Assembly (NCBI RefSeq): GCF_001815985.1
Contig: NZ_KV823565.1
Coordinates: 654 to 33,761 of the forward strand
Direction of reading: 5' to 3'
DNA length: 33,108 bases
From: Corynebacterium sp. HMSC27B11
GTDB lineage: Bacteria > Actinomycetota > Actinomycetes > Mycobacteriales > Mycobacteriaceae
Below the pieces are notes generated by a model. It saw only the letters and a list, made by a program, of their open reading frames with translations. It made no database searches and was not told the DNA's origin. Numbering within the stretch: the first letter of the stretch is position 1; each line of letters opens with the position of its first letter. Below are positions 1 through 7,847 of the stretch, in pieces. Both the position numbers and the translations under genes were made by a program.

Positions 1-93
1 TGTCCGGGTTCTCTGGGTCCTTCGGGTCCTCAGGGTTCGGGTTGTCCGGGTTCTCCGGGTCCTTCGGGTCCTCAGGGGTCGGGTTGTCCGGGG
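1..93. repeat. 42-bp tandem repeat coding for the Pro/Asp/Glu stalk
   Basis: TGTCCGGGTTCT recurs at 1 and 43, and TGTCCGGGG begins a decaying third copy at 85, a period of 42 bp. Each unit adds 14 residues of the type NPEDPKDPENPD to the adhesin stalk. The array is cut by the window edge, so its copy number is unknown. The in-frame period means copy-number change would lengthen or shorten the stalk without a frameshift. Confidence 0.85.
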
Positions 94-3000
94 TCGGCTG
101 CTCTGGGTCATCGCAGTTGCACTGGGTGCCGACCTCGATGATGTGCTCGACTGGCTCGCTAATGGTCTCCGTGGTCGGATCACTCTTGGTGATCTTGCCG
201 TTCTCAGAGGTCACCGTAACAGTGTGCTTTACCTCTCCCGGCTTGCCCTCCTGGACAACCTTGTGCTCACCGGCCTTCAGGTTCGGATTCTCGCGAACCA
301 CGATCTTGAACGGAGTGTTCTCTGTCCATTCGACAGTCGTGGAGTCCGTCGCGATCTTCGTGCCGATCTTGATGATCTTCTTAGTCGGCTCGGTCACGCG
401 CTCGGTCTCGGTCTTGGTGTCCGTGACCTGCGAGTTCACGATGGTTTGGGTCGTGGTGACCTTATCCTTGCCCGGCTGACCCTCCTGGACCACCTCGGAC
501 GTACCGGCTTCCATGGTGTCGTCGTAGATGACCTCGGTCTCGAACGGGACTTCGACCTCGGACTCCGTGGTGTGGGTGTTCTCAGTCTTGGTGCCCACGC
601 GGATAACCGCGTTGGTCGGCTCCTTGGTGCGCTCAGTGGTCACGGTCGGCTCGCCGGACGGCTTGCCGTCCACGATCTTCTGGGTGGAGGTCACAACCTC
701 AGTACCCAGCTCACCCTGCTGGTCAACAACCTGCTCGCCGGCCTTGAGGGTGTCGTCGAAGACGATCTCCGTCTCGAACGGAACCGGCTTCTCGGTCTTG
801 GTCACGACCTCGCTGTCATTGACACCAGGACCATACTCGATGATCTGCGCAACTGGCTTCTTGGTCACCTTCTCGGTGGTGTTCACCGTGGAGGTGTTGT
901 CCTTCGCAGTGAAGTCGGCGGTGAATTCCTTCTCGCCGTACTCACCCTCCTGGACGACCTTCATCTCTCCCGGCTTCAACTCCGGGTTCACCCGCACGAT
1001 CGTGTCGTACGGCAGCGGCGCAACCCATGTTGCCTTGTTGTTCGCCTCTGCCGGCTTGGTACCGACGGTGACGATCTTCTCAACCGGCTTCTCGATGATC
1101 TCCTCAGTGATCTTTGGATCGCCAGGCTTGGAGTTGACGATATCGCGTTCGATCGTCACCTTCTTTTTGCCAGGCTTACCCTCCTGAGTGACCTTGGACT
1201 CGCCCGGCTTCAGGCTCGGGTCGTAGACAACCTTCACATCGTACGGAACCTCAGTCTCAATGGACTCAGTGTTCTTTCCGGTGGTCTTGGTACCAACGCG
1301 GATGATCTGCTTGACCGGCTCCTTGGTGCGCTCAGTCGTCACCTCCGGGTCACCCGAAAGCTTGCCGTCCACAATCTTCTGAGTGGAGGTCACAACCTCA
1401 GTACCGGTCTCACCCTGCTGATCAACCTTCTGCTGACCCTCTTCAAGAGAGTCATCAAAGACAATCTCGGTCTCGAATGGAACCGGCTTCTCAACCTTGG
1501 TCACCACAGTGGTGTCCTCAGCCGCAGGGCCGTACTCGATGATCTCGTTGACCGGATCCTTGGTCTGCTTCTCCTCCGGGGTGACCGTTGCCTGGTCGCC
1601 CTTGGCAGTGAAGTCAGCAATGTAGGTCTTCTCACCCGGGACGCCCTTCTGGACGACCTTGATCTCACCCGGCTTCAGCTTCGGGTTCGGACGAGTCTCC
1701 ACCTCAAACGGAACCTGAGCAGTCCAGGTCACCTTCGAAGAAGCCTCGGACGGCTTGGTGCCGACCTTGATGACCTGGTCAACCGGCTTTTCGGTGACCT
1801 TCTCCTCAACGGTGGCTTCGCCATCCGGCTGGGAGTTGGTGACCTTCTGAGTCACAGTGATGGTCTTCTTACCCGGCTTGCCCTCGGTCACAGTCTCAGA
1901 CGTGCCGGCAGGCATGTTTGGATCGAACTCGACCTTCACACCGAACGGAACCTCGGACTCAACGGTCTTCTTGGTCTCACCGGTGGTCTTGGTGCCCACA
2001 CGGATGATCTGCTCGGTCGGTTCCTTGGTGCGCTCAGAGGTCACGACTGGGTCGCCCGAAGGCTTACCGTCCACGATCTTCTGAGTCGAGGTCTCAACCT
2101 CGGTACCAAGTTCACCCTTCTGGTCAACAACCTGCTTGCCGGCCTCGAGGGTGTCGTCGAAGACAACCTTGGTGTCGAACGGAATCGGCTTTTCGGTCTT
2201 GGTCACCAGCTCGCTCGGAGCAGCGCCCGGGCCGTACTCGACGATCCGCTTGACAGGCTCCTTGGTGGTCTCTTCCTCGACGACCTCAGCCTGATCGCCC
2301 GAAGCGGTGAACTTAGCGGTGAAGGTCTTCTCGCCGTTCTCGCCTTCCTGAACAACCCGGGTTTCACCAGGCTTCAGGTCCGGGTTCTCGCGAACCTCGG
2401 TCGGGTACGGGATTGGAACCTTCCAGGTGACTTCCTTGGCGCTCGCAGCTGGCTTGGTGCCGATGACGACGACCTCATTCTGAGGCTCTTCGGAGCGCTC
2501 CCAAGTACCGTCCTTGTTCATCTTCTCCTTGCCAGGCTTGCCCTTGGTCTCAACCTTGTAATCGCCGGCAGGGATGGAGTCGTCGTACTTGTACTCGACC
2601 TGGAACGGAACCTCGCGCTCAGGGACGCCAAGGACGTTGACCACAGCGTAAGTGGTATCCGTAGAGCCGTCCTCGTAGGTCACCGTAACCGGGATCTTGA
2701 CCTGATCGCCTGGCTTCGCATCCTCAGGTGCGGTTGCGGTGATCTGGCCGTTGTCGTCAATGCTGACATTCCAGCCGGCAGGAACATCACCCAACTTGTA
2801 TGGGTTTTCCTTCGCGACGTTGATGTTGTCCGGCTTATCGAGGTTCAGCGGTAGCGTTGCGGTTTCGCCCGGGTACACGGTCTGCACCGGATAGGACGGC
2901 TCAGCTTCCCAGTTGTTGCTCAGCTTCACCACGGTGGTGACTGGCACCAGCGGGGTGAAGCCGTCCGGGGTGGTCACAGTGACGTTGATGGTCTTCGTGT

Positions 3001-5359
3001 CACCCGGCTTGGAGTTTGCCGGCGGGGTGGAAGATACAACACCGGTGTTCGGGTCAATGGTGTACTTCCAGCCGTCAACTTCCTGCTCAAGGATCGGCTG
3101 ATCGTTCTCGTCCTTGCCGAAGGAGAACTTGGAACCCTTAGGTGCATCCTGTACCTGGTGGTTCACAGCCTGGTTCGGGCCAGTGGTTTCCACGGAGTAC
3201 GTCGGAGAGAAGTCACTCTTCAAAACGACGACGGTGCCCTTGACTTCCTGCGGCTTGTCAGCGTTGTCGTAGTACGCGAGAACCGGGACGTTCAGGATGT
3301 AGCCCTCAGGAGCGGTCCGCGGAATCGTCGTGGTGATCTCACCAGTGTTCTCGTCAATCTTGACGGTCCACGTTCCGCTGTCATCCGTGTGTGTGTACTC
3401 GGTCTTACCCTCCGGGAAGGTGTAGCGCTTCGGCGCTTCGTCGGTCGTGTTACCGCTCAGGCCACGCTCCGGGATCTCAGGCTTGAGGGAGACCTTCGCA
3501 AGCGGCTTATTGGTGACCGTGTCGTAGGTCGGGATCTTGATGTCCACGATCGCCTGGAACTGGACCTCGATCTCATCCGTGGTCTGGTCCGGGTAGGTTG
3601 CCTTGACCTTCGGGGTGATGATCGTGCCCGGCGCGACGGTGTCGTCCGCCTTCGCGGTGACCCTACCGGTGTCATCGACCGTCACGGTCCAGCCAGCAGG
3701 GACAGTGGACTCATCGATCTCGAACTTGGCCGGGTGAACCGGCTTGTAGCCCTTCATGATGGACTTGGTGCCCACCTGGGCGGTGAGGTCGTCACCGATG
3801 GTGCCCTTCGTCAGGCTTGGGCGCACGAGGTCGGTGACCTGAGTGTTGTTCGGGTCAACAACCACGAGGAGCTCCAGCTTGTCCGTGGAACCGTTGGAGT
3901 ACTCCACCGTCACCACAGGGCGCGCGAAGGTGCCCGGGCGGGGGTTTTCCGGAGCGGTGACGGTGACGTTGTAGTTCTCGTCCATCTCCACGGTCCAGCC
4001 CTCGTAGACGTACTTCTCGTCCAGGGTGACCTTGGCTTCGAAACCGCCGTCATCCTTCTTCTTTGCCAGCTCCTTGATCAGGTCAGGGGTCTGGGTGAAG
4101 GTGACCTTCTGCGGCTCGGTAGCAATCGGACCGGTAGCGCTATCGACGCCGGAGATAATCGTGGCGTCCGTCTTGTCGTACTTCGGGGAGTGGTACTCGG
4201 TGTCATCCAAGGAGAATGCCTTGGAGTCGATGACGTTCGCCTTGTTGTAGCGGGTCAGCGAGTTCGAGCTGTCGAAGGCTCCGTCATGCTCGATAAACTC
4301 ATTGTTGCCCTTAGCTGCGGCCTTGAGCTGGTCCACGCTACGCGGCTTTGCCAGAACGGAGAAGTTTACGTTCTTGTCGGTGGCCAAGTCAGTACCGCGG
4401 TACTCGGGCCAGGTGAAGTAGATGTCACCGTTGTCCGCGATACGCAGGTTCTTGGTACCGCCAGATGCTGCCGGGTCGGTGGTGCCGATGAACTTGCCGT
4501 TGCCGTCGTAGGCCTCCACGACCATGCGGGACATGGAGTCATCCGTGCCGTCGCCCGTCACAGCCGGGATGTTGATCTTGCCGACCTTGGTTTCATCACC
4601 AGGGACGATGACGTGCTTCTCGAAGTTCTCCCACGACACCGTGATCGGGTTACATTCGATGTTCTCGCTCGGCCACGGGTTCACAACGGCAGTGAAGGTT
4701 GCGCTGGTCCCGTGGGTGGCCCTTGGCCCATCAGGATTTTCCTTCGTATAGTTTCCCTGCCAGGCGTAACGTACCGGGTTGGCGGCAGTGGCCTCAGCGA
4801 ACTGCTTGACTTTCGCATCGGTCAGGTCCGCGTTGAGGTTCAGGTTTCGCTGTTGCCTAACTCCATCAATCACGATGCTTTCATCGGCCTTATGAGTGAC
4901 TACCTTGCCTGCAAGAAACGTCTGGCCGACATTCATCGAATTGACTTGACCTGTGTTGAGGTACCCGCCCATAAGGCCTGAATTGGTAAAGCCCCAATCA
5001 GCGAACGTGCGGTCCTTCGAGTTATCGAAGGAGACGCTCAAGCCCCACCGGGTTTTGTCGGTGCTGCTCGCGCTCGGGTCCAAGGTGCTCCAGCTAAAAC
5101 CAGCCTGGCTGCCCTGCTGAGAATTGTCTGCCTGAACAACACACGAGCCGGCCGGCAGGTCGGAGGCCTTCTGGGCGTCCTGCTCGACCGCGCCCGACTT
5201 GTCGCGGATGCCGCCGGAGAGTTCAGCGGCGGTGGCCTCAGGGGCGAGGTCGCCGTGGGAGAAGATGCTGAGCGAGCCCAGCGCGAGGGTGATGGCGGAC
5301 AGTGCGGCAACACCTGTGCGTGCGTGACGCCGCGAAACCCTGTTCTGAGAGGAGTTCAT
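1..5359 (-). CDS. Giant cell-surface adhesin with Rib/YPDG-like and tandem G5 domains (partial, C-terminus outside window)
   Basis: The reading frame starts at an ATG (5357-5359) behind AAGGAAGGA and stays open for about 1786 codons to the window edge. Residues 1-45 look like a Sec signal peptide: a basic start (RRHAR), a hydrophobic core, then EATAAEL. Residues about 46-440 form an unrecognised head with three Cys. Residues about 440-905 hold several beta-sandwich repeats of the Rib/YPDG kind, with phrases such as PAGWTVTVDD, TGRVTA, ATYPDQTTDEIE and VTYEDGSTDTTY. A degenerate G5 domain and ten clear G5 domains follow (about 970-1748), then a Pro/Asp/Glu/Asn stalk. In known families such as Aap and SasG, G5 arrays form long wall-anchored rods for adhesion. 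An LPxTG sorting signal would be expected beyond the window but is not seen. The gene is divergent from sigH and looks accessory to the conserved block beside it. Confidence 0.9.
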   Translation of the reverse strand, partial: MNSSQNRVSRRHARTGVAALSAITLALGSLSIFSHGDLAPEATAAELSGGIRDKSGAVEQDAQKASDLPAGSCVVQADNSQQGSQAGFSWSTLDPSASSTDKTRWGLSVSFDNSKDRTFADWGFTNSGLMGGYLNTGQVNSMNVGQTFLAGKVVTHKADESIVIDGVRQQRNLNLNADLTDAKVKQFAEATAANPVRYAWQGNYTKENPDGPRATHGTSATFTAVVNPWPSENIECNPITVSWENFEKHVIVPGDETKVGKINIPAVTGDGTDDSMSRMVVEAYDGNGKFIGTTDPAASGGTKNLRIADNGDIYFTWPEYRGTDLATDKNVNFSVLAKPRSVDQLKAAAKGNNEFIEHDGAFDSSNSLTRYNKANVIDSKAFSLDDTEYHSPKYDKTDATIISGVDSATGPIATEPQKVTFTQTPDLIKELAKKKDDGGFEAKVTLDEKYVYEGWTVEMDENYNVTVTAPENPRPGTFARPVVTVEYSNGSTDKLELLVVVDPNNTQVTDLVRPSLTKGTIGDDLTAQVGTKSIMKGYKPVHPAKFEIDESTVPAGWTVTVDDTGRVTAKADDTVAPGTIITPKVKATYPDQTTDEIEVQFQAIVDIKIPTYDTVTNKPLAKVSLKPEIPERGLSGNTTDEAPKRYTFPEGKTEYTHTDDSGTWTVKIDENTGEITTTIPRTAPEGYILNVPVLAYYDNADKPQEVKGTVVVLKSDFSPTYSVETTGPNQAVNHQVQDAPKGSKFSFGKDENDQPILEQEVDGWKYTIDPNTGVVSSTPPANSKPGDTKTINVTVTTPDGFTPLVPVTTVVKLSNNWEAEPSYPVQTVYPGETATLPLNLDKPDNINVAKENPYKLGDVPAGWNVSIDDNGQITATAPEDAKPGDQVKIPVTVTYEDGSTDTTYAVVNVLGVPEREVPFQVEYKYDDSIPAGDYKVETKGKPGKEKMNKDGTWERSEEPQNEVVVIGTKPAASAKEVTWKVPIPYPTEVRENPDLKPGETRVVQEGENGEKTFTAKFTASGDQAEVVEEETTKEPVKRIVEYGPGAAPSELVTKTEKPIPFDTKVVFDDTLEAGKQVVDQKGELGTEVETSTQKIVDGKPSGDPVVTSERTKEPTEQIIRVGTKTTGETKKTVESEVPFGVKVEFDPNMPAGTSETVTEGKPGKKTITVTQKVTNSQPDGEATVEEKVTEKPVDQVIKVGTKPSEASSKVTWTAQVPFEVETRPNPKLKPGEIKVVQKGVPGEKTYIADFTAKGDQATVTPEEKQTKDPVNEIIEYGPAAEDTTVVTKVEKPVPFETEIVFDDSLEEGQQKVDQQGETGTEVVTSTQKIVDGKLSGDPEVTTERTKEPVKQIIRVGTKTTGKNTESIETEVPYDVKVVYDPSLKPGESKVTQEGKPGKKKVTIERDIVNSKPGDPKITEEIIEKPVEKIVTVGTKPAEANNKATWVAPLPYDTIVRVNPELKPGEMKVVQEGEYGEKEFTADFTAKDNTSTVNTTEKVTKKPVAQIIEYGPGVNDSEVVTKTEKPVPFETEIVFDDTLKAGEQVVDQQGELGTEVVTSTQKIVDGKPSGEPTVTTERTKEPTNAVIRVGTKTENTHTTESEVEVPFETEVIYDDTMEAGTSEVVQEGQPGKDKVTTTQTIVNSQVTDTKTETERVTEPTKKIIKIGTKIATDSTTVEWTENTPFKIVVRENPNLKAGEHKVVQEGKPGEVKHTVTVTSENGKITKSDPTTETISEPVEHIIEVGTQCNCDDPEQPTPDNPTPEDPKDPENPDNPNPEDPKDPENPD
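118..2453 (-). repeat. Three-domain (A-B-C) G5 supra-repeat, 3 copies plus a final A-like unit
   Basis: Within the adhesin the G5 domains come in three subtypes in fixed order. A carries NPxLKPGExKVVQEG and ends IIEYGP. B carries VVDQxGExGTEV, then STQKIVDGK, and ends IIRVGTK. C carries EGKPGKK and ends VGTKP. In protein order the triplets are roughly 2453-1754, 1753-1055 and 1054-364, followed by one A-like unit at 363-118. The B landmark CTT(G/A)CCGTCCAC recurs at about 662, 1361 and 2063, a period of 699-702 bases (233-234 residues). Unit boundaries are approximate. Confidence 0.85.
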
Positions 5360-5500
5360 TCCTCGATCCTTCCTTGAAGACGATGATGCCCCAGTACTTC
5401 CGCAGCGCGGAGATACACAGTTGGGGGCTATCTAAGGCCAAATCTGCATCTGCAGCGTTGATTCACTTGAAGCGCAAAATCTCCTTAGAATGCAGCAAGA

Positions 5501-5529
5501 ATTATACTGCCCTCAGGGTGTGAAAACAA
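5501..5529 (-). promoter_or_regulatory. Probable housekeeping promoter of the adhesin gene
   Basis: On the minus strand TTGTTT (5529-5524), a 17-base spacer and a perfect TATAAT (5506-5501) form a sigma-A-type promoter. Transcription would start near 5494 and leave a leader of about 135 bases before the ATG at 5359. The rest of the 370-base adhesin-sigH gap holds the SigH-type promoter and no gene that I can support. Confidence 0.6.
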
Positions 5530-5673
5530 TTGTAAATGTGGGCAAAAAGCCTTAAAATCGCAGTTCGAAGCGTGTTCTTTGCCATACGAAGGAATTCAAG
5601 ATCTGAGGTTTGCGCTTAGGCATCCTTAAAGAGTGCGTTAAGGGTTGGACTGTAGGGGAGCGCTGGTCGCGCG

Positions 5674-5703
5674 GGGAATAGAATGGTTCCACACCACGTT
5701 GGA
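5674..5703 (+). promoter_or_regulatory. SigH-type (ECF) promoter upstream of sigH
   Basis: GGGAATA (5674-5680), a 16-base spacer and CGTTGGA (5697-5703) match the actinobacterial SigH/SigR promoter pattern (GGGAAT, 16-20 bases, GTT). It lies 26 bases before the sigH ATG, which suggests SigH activates its own gene, as is known for sigH of M. tuberculosis. Confidence 0.75.
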
Positions 5704-5729
5704 AGAATTGACCCAGCAGAGAGGAGAGC

Positions 5730-6362
5730 ATGAGTTCCCCCACCCCCCAGCGCGCCGCCACACTGCGCACCGAGGAGCCCGACGAGGAGCTGCTCGCCCG
5801 CTTTGAAAGCGACGCGCTACCGCTGCTGGACCAGCTGTACGGTGCGGCGTTGCGGATGACTCGCAACCCCGCCGATGCGCAGGATCTCGTGCAGGATGCG
5901 TACATCAAGGCCTTCCAGGCCTTCCGATCCTTCAAGCCCGGCACCAACCTCAAAGCCTGGCTCTACCGCATCCTCACCAACACCTACATCAACGAGTACC
6001 GCAAGCAGCAGCGCCGCCCCTATGAATCCTCCGCGGAGGACATGACCGACTGGCAGCAGGCCGACGCGATGTCCCATACCCCGGACGGCCTCGCCTCCGC
6101 GGAAATCGAGGCGCTCAAACGAATCCCGGACCAGCGCATCATCGACGCACTGATGGATATCAGCGAGGACTACCGCATGGTGGTCTACTACGCGGACGTC
6201 GAAGGCTTCGCCTATAAGGAGATCGCGGAGATTCTCGACGTCCCCATCGGCACCGTCATGAGCCGCCTCCACCGGGGCAGGAAGGCGCTGCGCAAGAAAC
6301 TGAAGGACGTCGCCGCGGAACATGGCATCGGCGTCGAAGAAGAAATCAAGGCGAAGGGATAG
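5730..6362 (+). CDS. sigH: ECF RNA polymerase sigma factor SigH
   Basis: This 210-residue protein has the two-domain layout of group 4 (ECF) sigma factors. Region 2 includes [17 protein letters not shown] and [17 protein letters not shown], about residues 30-95. Region 4 includes [18 protein letters not shown] and [15 protein letters not shown], about residues 160-195. In actinobacteria SigH/SigR directs the response to thiol-oxidative and heat stress (thioredoxin system, chaperones, proteases). The ATG follows GAGAGGAGAGC, a good ribosome site. rshA follows 12 bases downstream, so the pair is very likely one operon. The SigH-type promoter just upstream implies positive autoregulation. Identity is strong because SigH, its cognate ZAS anti-sigma factor and WhiB1 sit together as in mycobacteria. 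Confidence 0.95.
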   Translation: MSSPTPQRAATLRTEEPDEELLARFESDALPLLDQLYGAALRMTRNPADAQDLVQDAYIKAFQAFRSFKPGTNLKAWLYRILTNTYINEYRKQQRRPYESSAEDMTDWQQADAMSHTPDGLASAEIEALKRIPDQRIIDALMDISEDYRMVVYYADVEGFAYKEIAEILDVPIGTVMSRLHRGRKALRKKLKDVAAEHGIGVEEEIKAKG

Positions 6363-6374
6363 GCGAGAAGCACA

Positions 6375-6659
6375 ATGAGTGACAACGTTGAGCCGAATGC
6401 AGGCACCCCTCGGCGCGACATCGAATGCCGGGACCTCGTGGACGTCCTCTACGAATATGTGGACGGCGGATGCGATGAGGGGCTCCGGGCCCAGTTGCAG
6501 GAACACCTCGACAACTGTCCCAGCTGCGTGGAGAAACTCGGCGTGGAGCGCGAAATCCGCCAACTGCTACGGGTTCGCTGCACCCAAGCCGCGCCAGTGG
6601 AGCTGCGCAGCCGCATCACCAGCCAGCTGAGGGTGGTGTACCGCGCCTCCCGGGGATAG
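6375..6659 (+). CDS. rshA: Anti-sigma factor RshA (zinc-associated, ZAS family)
   Basis: This 94-residue protein carries the ZAS signature H44-x3-C48-x2-C51 (HLDNCPSC), with further Cys at 18, 33 and 69. In the RsrA/RshA family these residues bind zinc in the reduced state and form disulfides on oxidation, which releases the sigma factor. It lies 12 bases after sigH on the same strand, as is usual for a sigma/anti-sigma pair. The protein is short and has no membrane segment, so it should be cytosolic. After the Cys motif it has a basic, Arg-rich C-terminus. Identity rests on the motif, size and position. Confidence 0.92.
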   Translation: MSDNVEPNAGTPRRDIECRDLVDVLYEYVDGGCDEGLRAQLQEHLDNCPSCVEKLGVEREIRQLLRVRCTQAAPVELRSRITSQLRVVYRASRG

Positions 6660-6663
6660 GGGA

Positions 6664-6701
6664 TGAGAAAACGGGCCCGGGAGTTTCCTCCCGGACCCGT
6701 T
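6664..6701 (-). terminator. Intrinsic terminator between convergent rshA and bL37
   Basis: A 14-position hairpin (6670-6683 with 6688-6701, loop TTTC, one C:A mismatch) lies between the two convergent stop codons. Read on the minus strand the stem is followed by TTTCTC, so it best serves the bL37/whiB1 side. It may also stop sigH-rshA transcripts. Confidence 0.7.
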
Positions 6702-6731
6702 CGGCGACACCCCAGCGCGGGGTGGGCGGCA

Positions 6732-6806
6732 TTATGCGTTTGGACGCTTGCCGTGGTTCGCCTTGTTCTTGCGACGGTCCTTGCGCTTACGGCCACGCTT
6801 GCTCAT
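6732..6806 (-). CDS. 50S ribosomal protein bL37 (24 residues)
   Basis: A 24-codon gene too short for ordinary gene callers. The product begins MSKRGRKRKDRRKNK and ends ANHGKRPNA, and half its residues are Lys or Arg. This matches my memory of bL37, the actinobacterial large-subunit protein first seen in cryo-EM structures of mycobacterial ribosomes. The ATG is preceded by AAGGAG with a five-base gap, an excellent ribosome site. It lies downstream of whiB1 on the same strand, with a 134-base gap that may hold its own promoter, and a strong hairpin terminator follows its stop codon. Confidence 0.9.
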   Translation of the reverse strand: MSKRGRKRKDRRKNKANHGKRPNA

Positions 6807-6940
6807 GAATTCTCCTTAAAGCATGTGCACCAGCGCTCCCGGGGGAGTAGCCGGCGCAGCGATCGGGCAATGAAATTATTTAACCGCTATAGTCTATCCG
6901 CCCAGCAGTGGGCAGCGGAAATCAAGGGCAGCGGGAACTA

Positions 6941-7201
6941 TTAAGCGTTCGCGCGGGCGCGGGTGCGAGCGCGATTGTTGCGACGCTTCAGCACGCGACG
7001 CTCGTCCTCAGACATGCCGCCCCACACACCGGCGTCCTGGCCGGAGCTGATTGCCCAGGTGAGGCAATCCGTGGTCACTGGGCAACGGTTACACACCAGC
7101 TTCGCCTTCGCGGTCTGGGCGAGAGCTGGGCCGGAGTTACCAACTGGGAAAAACAGCTCGGGGTCTTCCTGGCGGCATACAGCCTTGTGGCGCCAATCCA
7201 T
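6941..7201 (-). CDS. whiB1: WhiB1-type iron-sulfur transcriptional regulator (WhcE in Corynebacterium)
   Basis: The 86-residue product begins MDWRHKAVC and has the four cluster Cys at 9, 37, 40 and 46 (C-x2-C-x5-C after the first), the GVWGG turn at about 59-63, and a basic tail (KRRNNRARTRARANA). This is the WhiB fold with a 4Fe-4S cluster. WhiB1 binds region 4 of the principal sigma factor and is nitric-oxide sensitive in M. tuberculosis. The C. glutamicum counterpart next to sigH is called whcE and is linked to heat and oxidative stress. I chose the ATG at 7201 because AAAGGA lies seven bases before it; an in-frame TTG two codons upstream is less likely. A gene-free stretch of about 640 bases lies upstream. 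Confidence 0.93.
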   Translation of the reverse strand: MDWRHKAVCRQEDPELFFPVGNSGPALAQTAKAKLVCNRCPVTTDCLTWAISSGQDAGVWGGMSEDERRVLKRRNNRARTRARANA

Positions 7202-7659
7202 GATCAAGTCCTTTCATGCCTATCGGGCGGTCGTAGCGGTCCGGCACGCCACGGGGTGGCCTGGCGGAGGTTTCTGCCAGCGGGGAACCGGCAGAAAGGT
7301 TAACGGGCGGTTAACTGCGAATCTTTGGGGCATCCCAATGGTTGCTGGCTTGGCTGCCTGTGGGCGGCCAGTGCGCGGGGCCGATGGTGTCGTCGATGGC
7401 GCTCCGGGGAAGGAGCGAGCACGGCCTCGCGGCGCCTTGGCGCAACGCAGTGGGATGCGAAGAATCGCGGGTAAGGGCAGATCAGGCGGTGCGGAACGAA
7501 CATGCGCGCCGGGAAAATGGCACTGCAATACCCGCGCCATGGCATGGCTAAAACGCCACAACATAAACGTGAGTAGGCTGTTGTTCCCCCACCGCCTTCG
7601 CGGTTACATCAAGGAGTATGACATGTATTTCCCAGGTTGCCTAGAGTTAACCCAGAAAA

Positions 7660-7675
7660 TGTAACCAAGCTCACA
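7660..7675. promoter_or_regulatory. Possible GlxR (CRP-family) operator
   Basis: TGTAACCAAGCTCACA reads TGTGA-N6-TTACA on the other strand, one base away from the palindromic CRP/GlxR consensus TGTGA-N6-TCACA. It lies between the divergent whiB1 and membrane-protein genes. CRP control of whiB1 is established in M. tuberculosis, so a GlxR site here makes biological sense, but it is about 460 bases from the whiB1 start codon. Confidence 0.45.
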
Positions 7676-7834
7676 CTGTTTCGATTTGGGTAATGGCGCC
7701 GAGTGACGTAGGAGCCCCTTATTTGCCTGGTTGGTGCGCCGTGGCTGCGCCTACCGTCCTGCTTCTCACCCGCGGTTTACTGGTCCGTCCATGAGGGCAG
7801 AGTGGTCAGAAATGGGAAGCGAGCCTGCTAAGGC

Positions 7835-7840
7835 TAGACT
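7835..7840 (+). promoter_or_regulatory. -10 box of an apparently leaderless gene
   Basis: TAGACT, preceded by AAGGC, ends seven bases before the ATG at 7848. With usual -10 to start distances, transcription would begin at or next to the A of the start codon. No Shine-Dalgarno sequence is present. Confidence 0.5.
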
Positions 7841-7847
7841 CATCGGC

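Larger units (their letters stand above)
7202..7847. other. Long gene-free region upstream of whiB1 and the small membrane-protein gene
   Basis: I see no convincing gene here. Its open frames lack family features and ribosome sites. It holds repeated GTTAAC hexamers (near 7299 and 7310), a CRP/GlxR-like palindrome at 7660-7675 and, at its right end, a -10 box for the plus-strand gene. The rest is probably the promoter and leader region of whiB1. Confidence 0.5.

Noticed and set aside
1..2453. CRISPR array suggested by regular repeats
   Set aside because: The repeats are protein-coding (42 bp and about 700 bp), in frame, with no 20-40 bp repeat-spacer pattern.
143..2854. A 903-codon open frame antisense to the adhesin, and a 607-codon one at 3158-4981
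   Set aside because: They mirror the repeated, codon-biased adhesin gene on the other strand. The translations are Leu/Arg/Asp-rich with no family features or ribosome site, while the minus frame has a signal peptide and G5 domains.
5512..5535. A GlxR site overlapping the adhesin promoter (TGTGAAAACAATTGTA)
   Set aside because: One half is perfect but the other (TTGTA) differs from TCACA at too many positions to support a call.
6908..7664. Plus-strand open frames across whiB1 and its upstream region
   Set aside because: They have no recognisable domains, no ribosome site and lie opposite the conserved whiB1 gene or in its regulatory region.
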